From: Lenzites betulinus
Lineage: Eukaryota; Basidiomycota; Agaricomycetes; Polyporales; Polyporaceae
Reading direction: 5' to 3'
NCBI GenBank assembly: GCA_022264855.1
Contig: JABYQU010000008.1
Location: 310,001-374,000 of the forward strand
Length of the DNA: 64,000 bases
Shown here: in pieces, positions 40,921 to 52,356 of the stretch
How the letters are laid out: each line of letters starts with the position of its first letter
How positions within the stretch are numbered: the first letter of the stretch is position 1
Notes under the pieces: model-generated
What the model was told of the DNA's origin: nothing
Databases searched by the model: none
Seen by the model: the letters and a program-made list of their open reading frames with translations, nothing else
Translations under genes and position numbers: made by a program

Positions 40921-43900
40921 CCTACCGTGTGGCACACACCCTAACACACTGTTGCCCTAATGCAGAGCCAAGGGGAGTGCTTTTACAATTGGGGTGTGGA
41001 CAATCCTTGAAAGCATGCCTAAGTTATGTGCTTGATGAGTGCTTGAATGAGGTAATGATAACATTGTAAACAATGCATACCTTCTTCTTGCCTTTATGCC
41101 ACATTGGCAACAAGAAAGGCACCTTCATGGTGGCAACACTTCTGCCAACCTGTTCACAGCACCAAGTGCTGTGAGGCTCGATGAAATGAGCCTTAAGGAC
41201 AGTCAATGTGGCTGCAGCAGATTTGCCTTGCTACTTTATGATCCAGTTGTTCCTTTACAGCAGCAGCTGGTTAGGGTTTCACAAAAGCAGAAGTCTGTAA
41301 CTTCTAGCTTGTTTATGGAGCATACCTGAGTGACTATCTATATGGCACAGAGCATTTGCTCACTCTTCTTCTTACTGTAACAACCATTCCCAACAACTCT
41401 ACCCAATATAGCAAGAAAATAAAGGCAGCAGCCACTCCTACAGGCCTTTGCATTGGTTGGGAGATAGCAACCTAGTCCCTTGAGACCCCCATGGGTAAGT
41501 TGCCTCCTCTCTCAGCACCAGCTGTTTGCCAGCCTATGGCAACAACTCCATTCTCTCAGACTGCAACACCTCACCTCACAATACCTTATTGGCACCTGTG
41601 GTATCAGTGTGCAAGAATATTTGTGCTGTCCATACTAACACATCCTTCCTTCTATCAGGGTAGCACAAAAATGCTCCTACAACTTGTCTTCATGCTGCAG
41701 ACCTTGGTTATACCAATAATAGTAGTGACAATGAGTATGTTGGTTTACGGTTTACAAAATGAAGATAATACTGCCAAAGCCATTGCTAATAGACACACTT
41801 GGGCCAATGTGTGGAACTTACCTACTCTCAACTCACCCCTCACCAACCACTCCTCTGACTTGGAAGATGCCTTTGTAAGCTTTGATAACCATTGCCTCCT
41901 TATTATTGCTGATACTAGGCCACCACAGCAGCCCACCAACAAGATTATGGAGGTTGTATATGTACCCACAGACATTGTGCAAGTCAATCATCACCCCTCT
42001 GGCCAAATTGTAGCAAGGGGTCATAATTGAACAAGTGCAAATCTTATACCCAATATTTGTTCCTGGTTCATGCATAAGCTAATCCCCCCAACTCACACCA
42101 CTATAAGCACATTTTTACTATGGTGTGGTCTTTCGATAGAAGAATGCCAGGTCCTTTTCAATCAAGTGTTCCCTATACATACACACATCATTAAGGACAA
42201 TGATGTGGTATACACTCTGGTATATAGCAGCCTCTTCTTTCTGCACCTACAGTACTCATCCACCCATATAAATGTAATGTATCAATGGTCATACATGCCC
42301 AGGGCACACATTGCATTATAGTCTATATATTGCAGGGACATTTTAGTGCTTGTTGCGCTGACTAAGTGCCCATCTGAGCTTTAATAAAGATGTTCTTATA
42401 AGGCAGATGGCCCTGGCAAGCCTGCAAAGCTTGTTATTAATACTAATAACAGGCACTTTTTGGTGCACCTTCCCAAAATGGTAAGTACATGAGTTATCTT
42501 ATCTCCCCAGCACTTTTCTAATTACTCCCTTGTGCCATCTTATCTTATGGGCACTTTTTTAACCTTTCCTAGGTAGGGCACTGCTCCTTAGGTAATAGGA
42601 CTCCACTTAAGTTTATCCCTCTTCCTCTGGCTCACTCATTTTGTATGTGATTAACTTTGTTCCTTTTGCATAGTAAAACATTTTTAATTGCACACCAGAC
42701 ATACCCCTTATGGCAGCATAAGGTGAGCTACAAGGAAATCTGTAAAATATGCGAAAATTAGGTGCTTTAAACAAAACATGGGCCATTGGACCACCAATTA
42801 TGCACAAAATCAGGTCATGTGAGGCTTGTTAGAAAGCTCCAATGTGTTGCTTTCCACCAAGCCCCATGTGACCCAATTCTGTGTAGAATATGCCAAGATG
42901 GAGGGGGACATACTCATATATTCTTGTCAGTACCTTACCATTTCCCTTTGTTCTTCTTGACAATTGTACACAGTGATATGTAGTATACTGGCACATTTAT
43001 TTGTTTGTTTTGCACACAGATCTGACTTATTTTCTCAAGTAAGCATTCAGTATTAATACATTGGGAACTTCCTTGGGCTATCACCCTACCAGTTTGTGTC
43101 CATTACCAATACAAAATGTATTGTTGGAAAGCAGCTAAACATAGCTTTCCAATGCTATAATTTATGTCTTGGTGCATGCTGTTGTTGCCTCACTATAGGT
43201 ATGACTCTTGTTAGGTCTTTACCCTTGTACTACCTACCACAGACTCCACCAAGAAATGTGGAACTTTGTATATAGTTACAAGCCAGTCCTAGCAATGTAT
43301 ATACAATGTTATAAGGAGATCACAAGTGATGTGCTCTGGCTATTTGAGTTACAACCCACGGGGTCAAATAAGTGCCCATACATGTCTTAAGATAAGTACT
43401 TTGCAAGCACAGCATGCCCAAGCTGCAGGCCAATACTGTAGCTATGTCTTGTAACATATATGTTCACATCTACTCTACTAATACACATAGGCTCACTTGA
43501 AAGCTACACACTGTGCCAGCACCTACACCAATAAACCAGATTTGTGAGATATACACAAAGTAACTCCAAAGTCATGGTAAGTATTGAGTTGTATACAGCA
43601 GCTCTTGCAATAATTAAGGTTGAATAAATAGTGGCAGATGCAATTATGCCAGTTTAAGGCCACAGGCACCCTATGGATAATGGCACAGCCACTGACACAT
43701 GAGACCTTGGCGCCTATCTGCAGTTGCAGCCAACATTGGCAGTGTGGGCAGCCAGCACAAAATATGTGTCTGTTTTATTTGCAGCCACAAGAAAGATACA
43801 CAGTTGGAGGAACTGAAAACCAAACATCAGCAAAATGACTAAAGTGAGATGTGTGAGCCATTGTGCTACAGAACTCTACATAATATTGATGTGCTCATAG
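40921..43900. other. AT-rich stretch without a supported gene
   Basis: One plus-strand open frame (41491-42030, 179 codons) has an ATG but no recognisable domain and a composition like its surroundings, so it is not called. A short hairpin occurs at 43124-43152 (arms TTGGAAAGC and GCTTTCCAA). Probably decayed mobile DNA. Confidence 0.4.
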
Positions 43901-43909
43901 GATACATGT

Positions 43910-44030
43910 TATTACATCCTGTGCTCCGACTCCGAAGTCCAAACCCCATCTCCAACCTCTGTACTCCATCTCCAATTTGCATACCCCGAATCCCAACTCC
44001 GAATCCCGTATGTCCAATTTCACCATTGAT
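43910..44030 (+). repeat. inverted repeat pair, left arm
   Basis: About 110 bp beginning GCTCCGACTCCGAAGTCC and ending GTATGTCCAATTT. Its reverse complement recurs, diverged, at 46430-46550. The arms are 2.5 kb apart and enclose two LTR-like repeats and one dispersed repeat. Confidence 0.6.
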
Positions 44031-44814
44031 ACACCCAGTGCCGAGCCACCACCTACAAGCCCTTCTTTTGGAGCGGTTTCCGCGGGTTCATGGGACTTTG
44101 GCAGCGTGGAGGACTCATTGCAGCGTGGGAGCCTTGCCCATGTGCAAATGGCTTATTGCGTGATATTGTGGTCGCATAGGCAGACCCGCATGAGGGGGCG
44201 TGCATTCTGTGGTGCTGGCCGATTGGGGCGCGTGAGCATGTTCCATGTTTACACAGCAGCAGTTGGTGCATCATGGGTGCCAATCCCCTTCGCGATGGAT
44301 GTTCCGTAGGGACTTTCTGATCGCCACTGGACATTTTGGCTCTCCCTATACATACCTACACCCTCGGGCTGTGACAATTCAGATTCCCCTTGGCTCAGAT
44401 TTCTGTTTTCCCTCAAAGAACCCATAACGACCCTGCGAACTGTGAACTGCAAATACTATGAACCCTGCAAACACCTGCAATTAGCGTTTTAGCATTGCAA
44501 TTGTGTTGCGAACTCTCAGCAACACCTGACACAGGCTGCAAAGCAACCCTCCCACGTACCGCGGAATGCCAGCTCAACTGAGTAGACATTTATCCTCCAC
44601 CTTGCCCTTGTCGCTTTCCTCCCCTGTATTCCTCTGTGTACTGCACTGCCGTAAGGGCACCTGACACAAACCTAGCTTCTCCTCACACTCCACGAGACAT
44701 TTCCACAGCCCAGTCTCAACCTCCTGGGCTCTCGACCGTCTCTTCCATCCGTCCTTACTGGTTGGTTGAGTGCATCACCATAGCACATCATATTATGTTT
44801 CACCTGTACATACA

Positions 44815-45263
44815 ATAATGTTTATTGTTCTTGTCTCAGACTTCAGAATTTTGCATGTACTCTGGCTTCTGAATTTCATATGTATCTTACTTTATTGTTC
44901 CCACTACACAATAGGTTCCATACTATAAATATGTACCCTGGAATGTCCTAGCTACTCAGTTCAGATATCTCGTTGCAATTCAAACTTCCTTATTCCCTCT
45001 ACCTCTTGTCTGATCTCCGATCTCCAACCTCCAACCTCCAACCTCCGACCCTGAACTCTGAAGTCCACCTGGACTTCATACTCGTCTCTAGCTTCTTTTC
45101 TTTGCATGTACTTTTTCTCCTCACTTCTCCCCCCAACTTCTACCCAGACTCCACATCTGCTACTGATTTCTGCCTAGTTTGAAGCAGAGGACTTCTGGCG
45201 AGTTTGCTTAGTGCATTGCAAATAGCCTTGCAGCGTCCTCAGCCGTGTGCTGCTAAGTACAGT
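44815..45263 (+). repeat. LTR-like repeat, copy 2
   Basis: Matches 45800-46230 over its length with scattered substitutions and small gaps. It contains a TATA-like TATAAATATGTACCCTGG near 44923, a run of CTCCAACCTCCAACCTCC, and the terminal block TGCTGCTAAGTACAG. The arrangement (TATA box, pyrimidine-rich middle) suggests the LTR of an old retrotransposon. Two copies in the same orientation flank a short unrelated insert, not a complete internal region. Confidence 0.5.
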
Positions 45264-45496
45264 GTATCTAATAAGTAACCTAAGCTGCCCTGACTTATAG
45301 TACTATTATATAAGTAGAGTCTATTGCATACTATATCAATGCTTTGGCATATAACACCACAGTTATGCTTATTGTAAGCACTATATGTATATATGCAACC
45401 ACTGTTGAACATATACTATAGTCACAATAACAATTTATACTAAGAGAAGTTGGCCATACTGATGGGCTACAATGTCCTATAAGCTGGTTACAGCTG

Positions 45497-45799
45497 TGTG
45501 TGTAAGCTAGGGTTAGACAGGTGCCCACCTACAGAGCTTACAGAGCTTAAAGTGTGACTAGAGGCAGACTAGCACAGCATGGATGGTAGAACTAAGGGCT
45601 AACCCTAAAATCTCTAATAGAAGCTGACCCTAACCCTAAAACTATTAGATCACTTCCTATATGGCGCTTATTTGAGAACTAATAGGAGATCATCTGAGTT
45701 CCAAAATATTTTTTCCCACAGGGTCAAATTGGTGTCACAGGATTTGGCTGGAAGCTCACCGCAAAAGAAACAATTTCTTCGTTCCTCATCAATCGTAAT
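45497..45799 (+). repeat. dispersed 300-bp repeat, copy A (telomere-like words)
   Basis: Starts near AGCTAGGGTTAGACAGG, contains GACCCTAACCCTAAA at about 45625, and ends with AAGAAACAATTTCTT (a 6-bp hairpin) plus CGTTCCTCATCAATCGTAAT. A second copy lies at 50577-50875 with the same start, order and end. Confidence 0.7.
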
Positions 45800-46245
45800 A
45801 ATGGCTTACCTCAGAATTCTGTATGTACTCCAGGTTCCAATTTTCATATGTACCTCTCTTTACTGTTTTTGCTAGACAATAGGTTCTGTACTTGAAAATA
45901 CATACCTTAGAATGTCCTAGCTAGTTAGTTCAGATGTCTTGTTGTAACCTGAACTTTCTTGTTCCCTACCTCTTGTCTAACCTCCAACCTCCGACCTCTG
46001 ACCTCTAACCTCTGAGCCTGAACTCCAAAGTCTGCCTGGACTTTGTACTTCTCTCTAGCTTCTTTTCTCTGTGCGTACTTTTTCTCCCCACTTTCTCCCT
46101 CGACTTCTATCTAGAATTCTCATTCACCTCAGAACTCTCCCAGTGCAAAATAGAGGACTTCCGACAAGTTTGCTCAGTGCATTGCTAATAGCCTTGCAGT
46201 GTCCTCAGCCCATGTGCTGCTAAGTCCAGCTCAGACTTCAATCCT
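45800..46245 (+). repeat. LTR-like repeat, copy 3
   Basis: Diverged direct copy of 44815-45263; shared blocks include CTAGACAATAGGTTC-type sequence, GAATGTCCTAGCTA, TTCTTTTCT, and GCATTGCTAATAGCCTTGCAG. Confidence 0.5.
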
Positions 46246-46429
46246 GTAAGCTTTACTTAAACTATACTTCTGTCATAGGTATATAAACATTAACAATAGC
46301 AAAAAAAATATTGTAATACACCAAGCCATGGAATATAAAACCTTACACAAATTCCCCACCCTTAGCAATTGTATCTGCCAGTAATGGCCCACTTCGAACA
46401 AGTTGTATATACAGGTGAAATATGAAATG

Positions 46430-46550
46430 GCATGCTATGGCAAAATTGGACATACAGAATCCAGAGTCAGGATCTGGTATACGGAAGTTGGAGACAGGGT
46501 TTGGACTTTGGAGTCGGAGCATGGCATGTAACAGTGGGTTCTGTACTGTT
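46430..46550 (-). repeat. inverted repeat pair, right arm
   Basis: Reverse complement of 43910-44030: on the minus strand it reads GCTCCGACTCCAAAGTCC and ends GTATGTCCAATTT. Confidence 0.6.
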
Positions 46551-47796
46551 CCATTATTCTCTGGTGATTATTAAAATCTTCTAGTGTATGTTTAGAATGA
46601 TTGGTATGTCTGTGCTTATAATCCTTGGTCTACACATTGTCTGTATTGCTAGCCAAAGTACCATACTGGTTTGGTGTGTGACAGCGTGTCTAGAGCCCCT
46701 GCACTCCGTTTATGTTCAGTTAATTTAAAGGAATCTTAGCAGTGTCTTCGATCGTTTTGGCATTCATGGTAGGTTTTTATTTACAACCTGCATGTGGGTG
46801 GCAGCCATTTGGCATGCAATGCTGTGGCTGAGAGTGGCTGCAAACACGCTATATAACAGTATGCTCATATGCACCCAATTTCTATTGGATTGTGTAGCTT
46901 AGAGTGCCATTTAATGGTTCTCCAAACTTGACTTGGCAAAAAACAGCCATTTGCTCCCTGTGGATAACATCTTAGTAAGAAATACACTCAAACACCATCC
47001 AAAACACATGATATTTTGACATAGTGTGAATATGAATATGTTTGTGCAAAATTACTACCAAAGAATTTGAAGGACTATGTCAACACAGCCTGCTTAGTCT
47101 AGTGGGCTCGCCAACGGCCATGAAACCCTTTCAACACTATTTAGAATGCCTAGAATATGTTCTCAACCAGTTTCTTCTCTGATTCAAGGGCAGGATTTGG
47201 TAAACAGCTTTTGCACACTCCTGAGCTTCACTGAGCGGACATACTATGACTGACCAGGTCGATGTATTGCATATGTACAAATATGATATAGATTTCATTG
47301 TCTGACCGCCTAGATACAGGTGAAGTTACTATCTGAGGACCAACAGATAGCGCAGCATCTCTTGGCAACATCTAATAACTCAACCATTCATGATTCCTAA
47401 GGGTGCTCACTAGTAAACGCCCTGGACACATTGTCTGGCAAGGTTGCTGGTCCCGAGAGTCTGGTCCTACTGAACTCTGGTGAGTACAGTCTTCTGTCCA
47501 GTCTCTATCATACTCATTTTTCTTCAGCCACAGAAATTTCAAGTTCACACTGTGGTCTGAATATCTCAGCAATGGCTACAATGTCTTGGCTTTCTGTAGG
47601 TACTTGTTTCATATGTTTTGGCTGAGCACTTCTAACATTATGATATGTTTATTGCCCACATCTTCTGGAAACAGTTATGTAACGGGCATCTTGGCATGGA
47701 GCAACTCAGTTGTTTTTGGCCCTGTGTGGTGTTAATGTCACATGATACTGTGGAAATATATTATATACTGTTTACTGATGGGATGCCACATCAGCA
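46551..47796. other. AT-rich stretch, no gene seen
   Basis: No supported coding frame, RNA gene or repeat recognised. Confidence 0.4.
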
Positions 47797-48450
47797 TTGC
47801 TGCAATACTCCTTCACTTTTGCTACCACTATATCCTCAGCACTCTCTCAGACCACTATTAACACCATTGTATATCACTGTAACCAGAAGCTCTCTATCTC
47901 TATTATACACACCAAAACTGGTATGAGCAGAAGCCAGATCAGCAAGATTCACTCTGCCCACTGCCCTGGAGGGTGGCCGCCAATCACTCACTCCTCTCTC
48001 CTATCAACATCCGCCATGTGGAAACCTTCCTGGGACGTGTCTCTGTCCAAACCATCCATCGGGCATTGAAGCAGGCAGGGATGCAGGCTGTGACGAAAAA
48101 GAAATGGCCGCAGCTTATGAAGAAGCATCAGGAACAGTGGTATGCCTTCGCTTTAGCCCATAAATACTGGACAGCAGAAGACTGGAAGGGGGTTGTCTGA
48201 TCAGATGAGACCCAGATCAACAGAGTAGGGTCAGATGGGAGGATTGGAGTGTGGAAGAAGCAAGGGGGAGGGGTTTAGTGATCTGCATGGTGGAGGAAGT
48301 TTGATGTTCTGGGGGTGTTTTGGATGGGATGGGGGGAAAGATGGATGCCGACCTGTACATGGAGATCATCAAACTATGCAATTCCTTCTACCATTGGAAC
48401 TATAATGTCGACAATGTCATCTTTCAGCAACACAACGACTTTAAGCACAT
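47797..48450 (+). pseudogene. Tc1/mariner-type transposase relic
   Basis: Read across shifting frames, the segment carries a helix-turn-helix part (47930-47970), a linker (SVQTIHRALKQAGMQA, about 48045-48090), and then the catalytic start SDETQINRVGSDG (48201-48240). It later has VIFQQHND (48415-48440), where active elements have an Asp in place of the His. The Trp codon normally before SDET reads TGA at about 48198, and frames change near 48275. So the second catalytic residue is lost and the gene is dead. Terminal repeats were not found. Confidence 0.8.
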
Positions 48451-49587
48451 TTGGGATAAATGTGTGCAGCCGCCTTGCATGGAAACCACCTGTCACCAGG
48501 TCTCCCCATAGCGTAGACAGCTGATACGAGTTAGCCGTGTGACTCACAGCCCTACAAGGTGGTGACCAGCACTCCATCTTGAATGTACAGTCGAGGTTGT
48601 TCCAATAGACCTGCATGAGGCTGCCATTTTTGAAAACCATGGGGCCTGCTCGCGATAAGAGGACTCTTCGATCAATGCTGCTTTCCTTTTTGCTGCATGT
48701 GTGCCCGCCTCATTAAACTTGCTCAAGAGGGCCGCTGCCGGCAGATACGATTGATGAGGGCTAGTGCCACATACTATGCATATATATTATGATACTGATT
48801 GTACTGTATTATTTATACTGACATATCATCCTTGTTATTACCCATCCCTTATTATAGTGCTGTCCTTATGATTACCTCACTGGTTAGCCTCAGTGTTTAC
48901 TGACTCTTGAATTTGAACAGTCCAGAGAGGAGGATCTTCAATTAAATATTCTATCAGTTGTATAGATGTTTTATGGTATTTTAGCACAACAAAGCCTTTG
49001 AACCTATCTGAGTACATTACCAAAATATGAAGCTGCAATACTATATCTGTGCATATCACAGTATTATTGTGTGTTGATCAGAAACTATCATTTGATATTA
49101 AAATAGGAGAAATGGTGAGCAATAGTGATTTTAATAACACAGCACATCTGCATTTGTACTACCCTAGCATTAATACATACATTTGAAGCATGTTTTGGCT
49201 CTGTGAATCATCAAAGGGTAAAGTAATATAAATCTTGCTTGCTCTGCTTATTATGCAATTTCTGCCTTCAAACAAATACTGATACTAGTTTCATCAGAAA
49301 GAGCTAGCCAATCTGATCCTAACAGCTTATAATACTTGGGTAGTTGGTAAGGAAAATATGTTACAAGGTCAGCAGCCAGTGGCTAGTGGTGACATAGGTC
49401 ACACTAGGTGACTCTGTCACTTATGAGCACTGATACAGCCATTTGATTCGGTTACAAGACCCCTAGATGTGTCAGTACAATCTAGAGTAGATGGCCTAGA
49501 CTGTAGCTTCCTGTTGATATCAAAATCATCTAATTTGGTCAAGATCTGGGCAAGATAGAGTCTGCAATAGATCTGGTGCAAACAGCA
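48451..49587. other. AT-rich stretch, no gene seen
   Basis: No supported coding frame or repeat recognised beyond short A/T-rich words. Confidence 0.4.
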
Positions 49588-49641
49588 ACATACAGATTGG
49601 CACGCCAACGCTGGTTTGCGTTGGCATGCCAATCTGTATGT
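49588..49641. repeat. near-perfect 24-bp inverted repeat (hairpin)
   Basis: Arms 49588-49611 and 49618-49641 around a 6-base spacer TGGTTT. The left arm reads ACATACAGATTGGCACGCCA, then ACGC; the right arm is its reverse complement except for one position (CAC against CAT). It lies in AT-rich DNA with no gene around it. It could be abutting ends of a mobile element or a transcribed hairpin. Confidence 0.85.
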
Positions 49642-50576
49642 ACATGTTTGTTCTAAGATAAGATCTAGCCCAAAGACAGACATGTATTCCATGTGTGTGA
49701 GCCATTTGTTGCACAAGGTATGGACTACTATATACCATTAGAAAGCTATGGCTGACGGGAATGCAATGGCAGTGGTTTTGTAGTGAAAGAAGCAAATTTC
49801 ATGTCATAAATAGCAAATTATAGTAGCTAGTACATTAAAAAAGCGGTAAAACTGTATGTTCTCTCTTGAATGCTTATCAATACATCATGTGTCATATATG
49901 AAAAGATTGTGCTCATTCATGCGCATCTAATGGTACTATTTCCATAATAATCAGACTATTATTGGGCTCAATATACTGGTTTTGCCATCATTTTGAGCCC
50001 TGCTTATGGAAAATGCTCTGAGCTCAATTCTACCAAGTCCCTCAGGCACAGGTCATGCACACTGGCCTGGCAAGAAGGACAGGTGCCCATGGGACTTGGA
50101 AATAATCACAGGATGGCCAAAAACACTGTTCAGCATGTTTTAAAGCAAGTCTTTGGCCATTTTGCATATATTATATATCACCAGGAAGGTAGAGCCCAGC
50201 ACTATTCAATGATAGTGGTCAGAAAGGCATCTGATATACTCCCCTAAACACTGGCCATTCCATACACATTTGCCTTGGAGACAGCAGTAAAACAGCCATA
50301 TGCGAGTAGAGCCTGCTTGCTTGTTACACATCTCTTCTGATACTTTTACAGAGAGGTGTATGACCTTTTGTTACTTCTTCTTGCAGCTATTGACCATCAG
50401 CATGCATTTTCAAGCCACTACATTAGTAGAATAAGCTCTCTGAGTATGTGCTGTAAGTACACTAAAGTGGCTTATACAGGGATATCAATGAGTTGTAAAA
50501 GAATAAGGCTGGTTGTTGTAGTAAAGAATGATCAATGTGCCTATGTGGCAGAGGTGTAGCTGCCTAAGTGAAGCAC
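49642..50576. other. AT-rich stretch, no gene seen
   Basis: Nothing recognised with confidence. Confidence 0.4.
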
Positions 50577-50875
50577 TGTGTGAGCTAGGGTTAGACAAGC
50601 GCCCACTAGGAGGGTTTAGCTTGAGACTACACTAAGGCTACAAAGTTGCTAGCACAGCATCGTAGGGGAACTAAGCGCTAACCCTAAAGTTTCTAATGAA
50701 TTGGGACCCTAACCCTAGGTCTGTTAGAACAGGTTCTATGTGGCGTCTATTCTAAATCTAATCCAAAGCTATCGGGATTTGAAATTTTTTCCCACGTACA
50801 TCGATTTGCGTTTCATCAGTTGGCTGAAACGTCACCCCATAAGAAACGATTTCTTCGTTCCTCATCAATCGTAAT
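50577..50875 (+). repeat. dispersed 300-bp repeat, copy B
   Basis: Second copy of 45497-45799. It begins TGAGCTAGGGTTAGACAAG, contains GGGACCCTAACCCTAGG (about 50702) and ends with the hairpin AAGAAACGATTTCTT and CGTTCCTCATCAATCGTAAT. It stops where the retroelement-like fragment starts, which marks a clear element end. Confidence 0.7.
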
Positions 50876-50879
50876 CCAT

Positions 50880-51180
50880 TTATTTATCAGTGTATACCAT
50901 CTGAATGGCAGCCAGCTTTATCATATCTGCCACTGGGGTTTGCGGCATGTTGACAACTGTGCCAAACAGAAGTTCCTGTGGGGAGAATTTCAAAGCAGGG
51001 AGCAGTCTTGTGGTATGGCACCTCACCGTGTCACCTAGATGATCCGGCCACACCATCCTTATCATGTGAAGAGTGGCAGCAGCTTTCTTCCTGTCTCGCA
51101 GAGTGAGACTGTACCCCCCCCCCCTGATGTTCCCCAATAATCATTGCACAGGCCATGCATGCACGCTTCATGCAGCATGT
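50880..51180 (-). pseudogene. retroelement-like fragment (polyprotein relic)
   Basis: A minus-strand open stretch reads RDRKKAAATLHMIRMVWP, then CHTTRLLPALKFSPQELLFG, a pattern I associate with integrase or polyprotein segments of fungal retroelements (an assembly motif where many elements have SPFELLYG-like words). A C-tract (CCCCCCCCCC, about 51115) and frame loss follow. The family call is inference. Confidence 0.35.
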
Positions 51181-51369
51181 CCTTGATAATGCCTGGAGGG
51201 CGAGGTTCTGATTCTGCTGCTCTCAAACTTCGTGCATATGGCCCTATGGAATATTGTTACCCTTCTGTGGCTTTCAAAATCATATGGGTGTGCAGCAATG
51301 CACCAATATAAGTGCGGCTGCTTCCCAGGGCCATAGCTCCAAAACCGGTCCGCCAATTTCACTACTATG

Positions 51370-52165
51370 TATGCACGGAGTCACAATCCATCTCATCTCC
51401 TTCAACCTCGACTGAACCGCCAACACATCTGTTATCACTCACATGTCCACCACCCATCCCCTTTGTGTCACTTAATCCAAATAACTGCATAGGCTTCACC
51501 TTGTCCCTGTTGCAAAGGAAGGTGAACAACAGTTCCCTGCAGAATGGGAACATGTATGGAGAGTTCAGCACGAACTCATGCTCATAGTTCTTCCAATGCT
51601 CCCTTCCCCCAGAGCTGCACCAGCGCCTCCATCATCCACTCCTTGCTCCCAATGCGCTGAGCGTTTGTCAGCTCCGCGGCCCACACAAGAACCTTGCTGA
51701 TCCAGTTGAGCAGCCATCCTGGTGCTGGTTCGGCTTGTTCTCATTCTTCGACGCAGGCCCATCGCCTGCATGAAGCCCTGTGTAATTCCAAGTGGTGTAC
51801 ACAATCTCCACACACAACAAGACACTTACCACAATGATACAGCCATGCCAGCCAGTGGCCAATGGTGTAGATCCGCTTCTCCCGCTCCACCAGCATCTAG
51901 TATGCCTTCGTCGACAGGTGCTTGTTGAGGGCGAAGCAGTTTTGATTGAACCCATCACTCCATTAGCCCTGGTCAGGGGGCAAAATGCTCACTCCACGTA
52001 GTGCATGAGCATGCTGGCACCGATCATCACCGCCAGCACCTCACTCACTCATTCACCGGGACCGGCCCACCACAGCTGTGCGGCATTCTTGCTATTGTTT
52101 TCGAGACAGAGTGCACAGAGAAAGTCCTTCATGATGGAGGGTGGGTAGATGTCTCCATGCCCGAT
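51370..52165 (-). pseudogene. decayed gene of unknown family, 3' side of the Harbinger insertion
   Basis: On the minus strand, open segments in changing frames join into one plausible protein. Read from 52165 downward: GDIYPPSIMKDFLCALC, then EVLAVMIGASMLMHYVE, NCFALNKHLSTKAY, REKRIYTIGHWLAGM, WLLNWISKVLVWAAELTNAQ, YEHEFVLNSPYMFPFC and VKPMQLFGLSD. At least three frame changes and several in-frame stops break it. The reading continues into 57455-57480 beyond the transposon (YCKALHN). I do not know the function; families like this are common around mobile DNA in these fungi. Confidence 0.5.
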
Positions 52166-52168
52166 ATT
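52166..52168. repeat. target-site duplication ATT (left)
   Basis: ATT directly before the left terminal repeat matches ATT at 57452-57454 directly after the right one. Confidence 0.7.
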
Positions 52169-52205
52169 GGATGACTTTCCGTAACCTTCTAGAATCTAGA
52201 GCGCG
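52169..52205 (+). repeat. left terminal inverted repeat of the Harbinger-type element
   Basis: GGATGACTTTCCGTAA then a diverged tail; matches the reverse complement of 57415-57451. Overlaps a 14-bp palindrome TAGAGCGCGCTCTA (52197-52210). Confidence 0.8.
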
Positions 52206-52356
52206 CTCTAAATCTCTATTTCGGAGTTTGAAACAATCTAGAGTTAGCGGGGTGCCAAACCGTAAGAGCACAAACATCCGGTAACTCTAAATCTAGAACC
52301 CTAAGATAAGGTCTCTCTACAACCACGACCCGCCGTTCTATAACGAGTTTTGCCCA

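Noticed and set aside
41491..42030. A 179-codon open frame as a gene
   Set aside because: No domain, AT-rich composition like its surroundings, and no splice or promoter support.
45600..45650. A telomere or subtelomere end
   Set aside because: Only two or three CCCTAA words occur in each repeat copy; there is no tandem array, so they are interstitial.
44815..46245. A full LTR retrotransposon between the two direct repeats
   Set aside because: The interval is only about 540 bp and contains the dispersed repeat; there is no gag or pol coding sequence.
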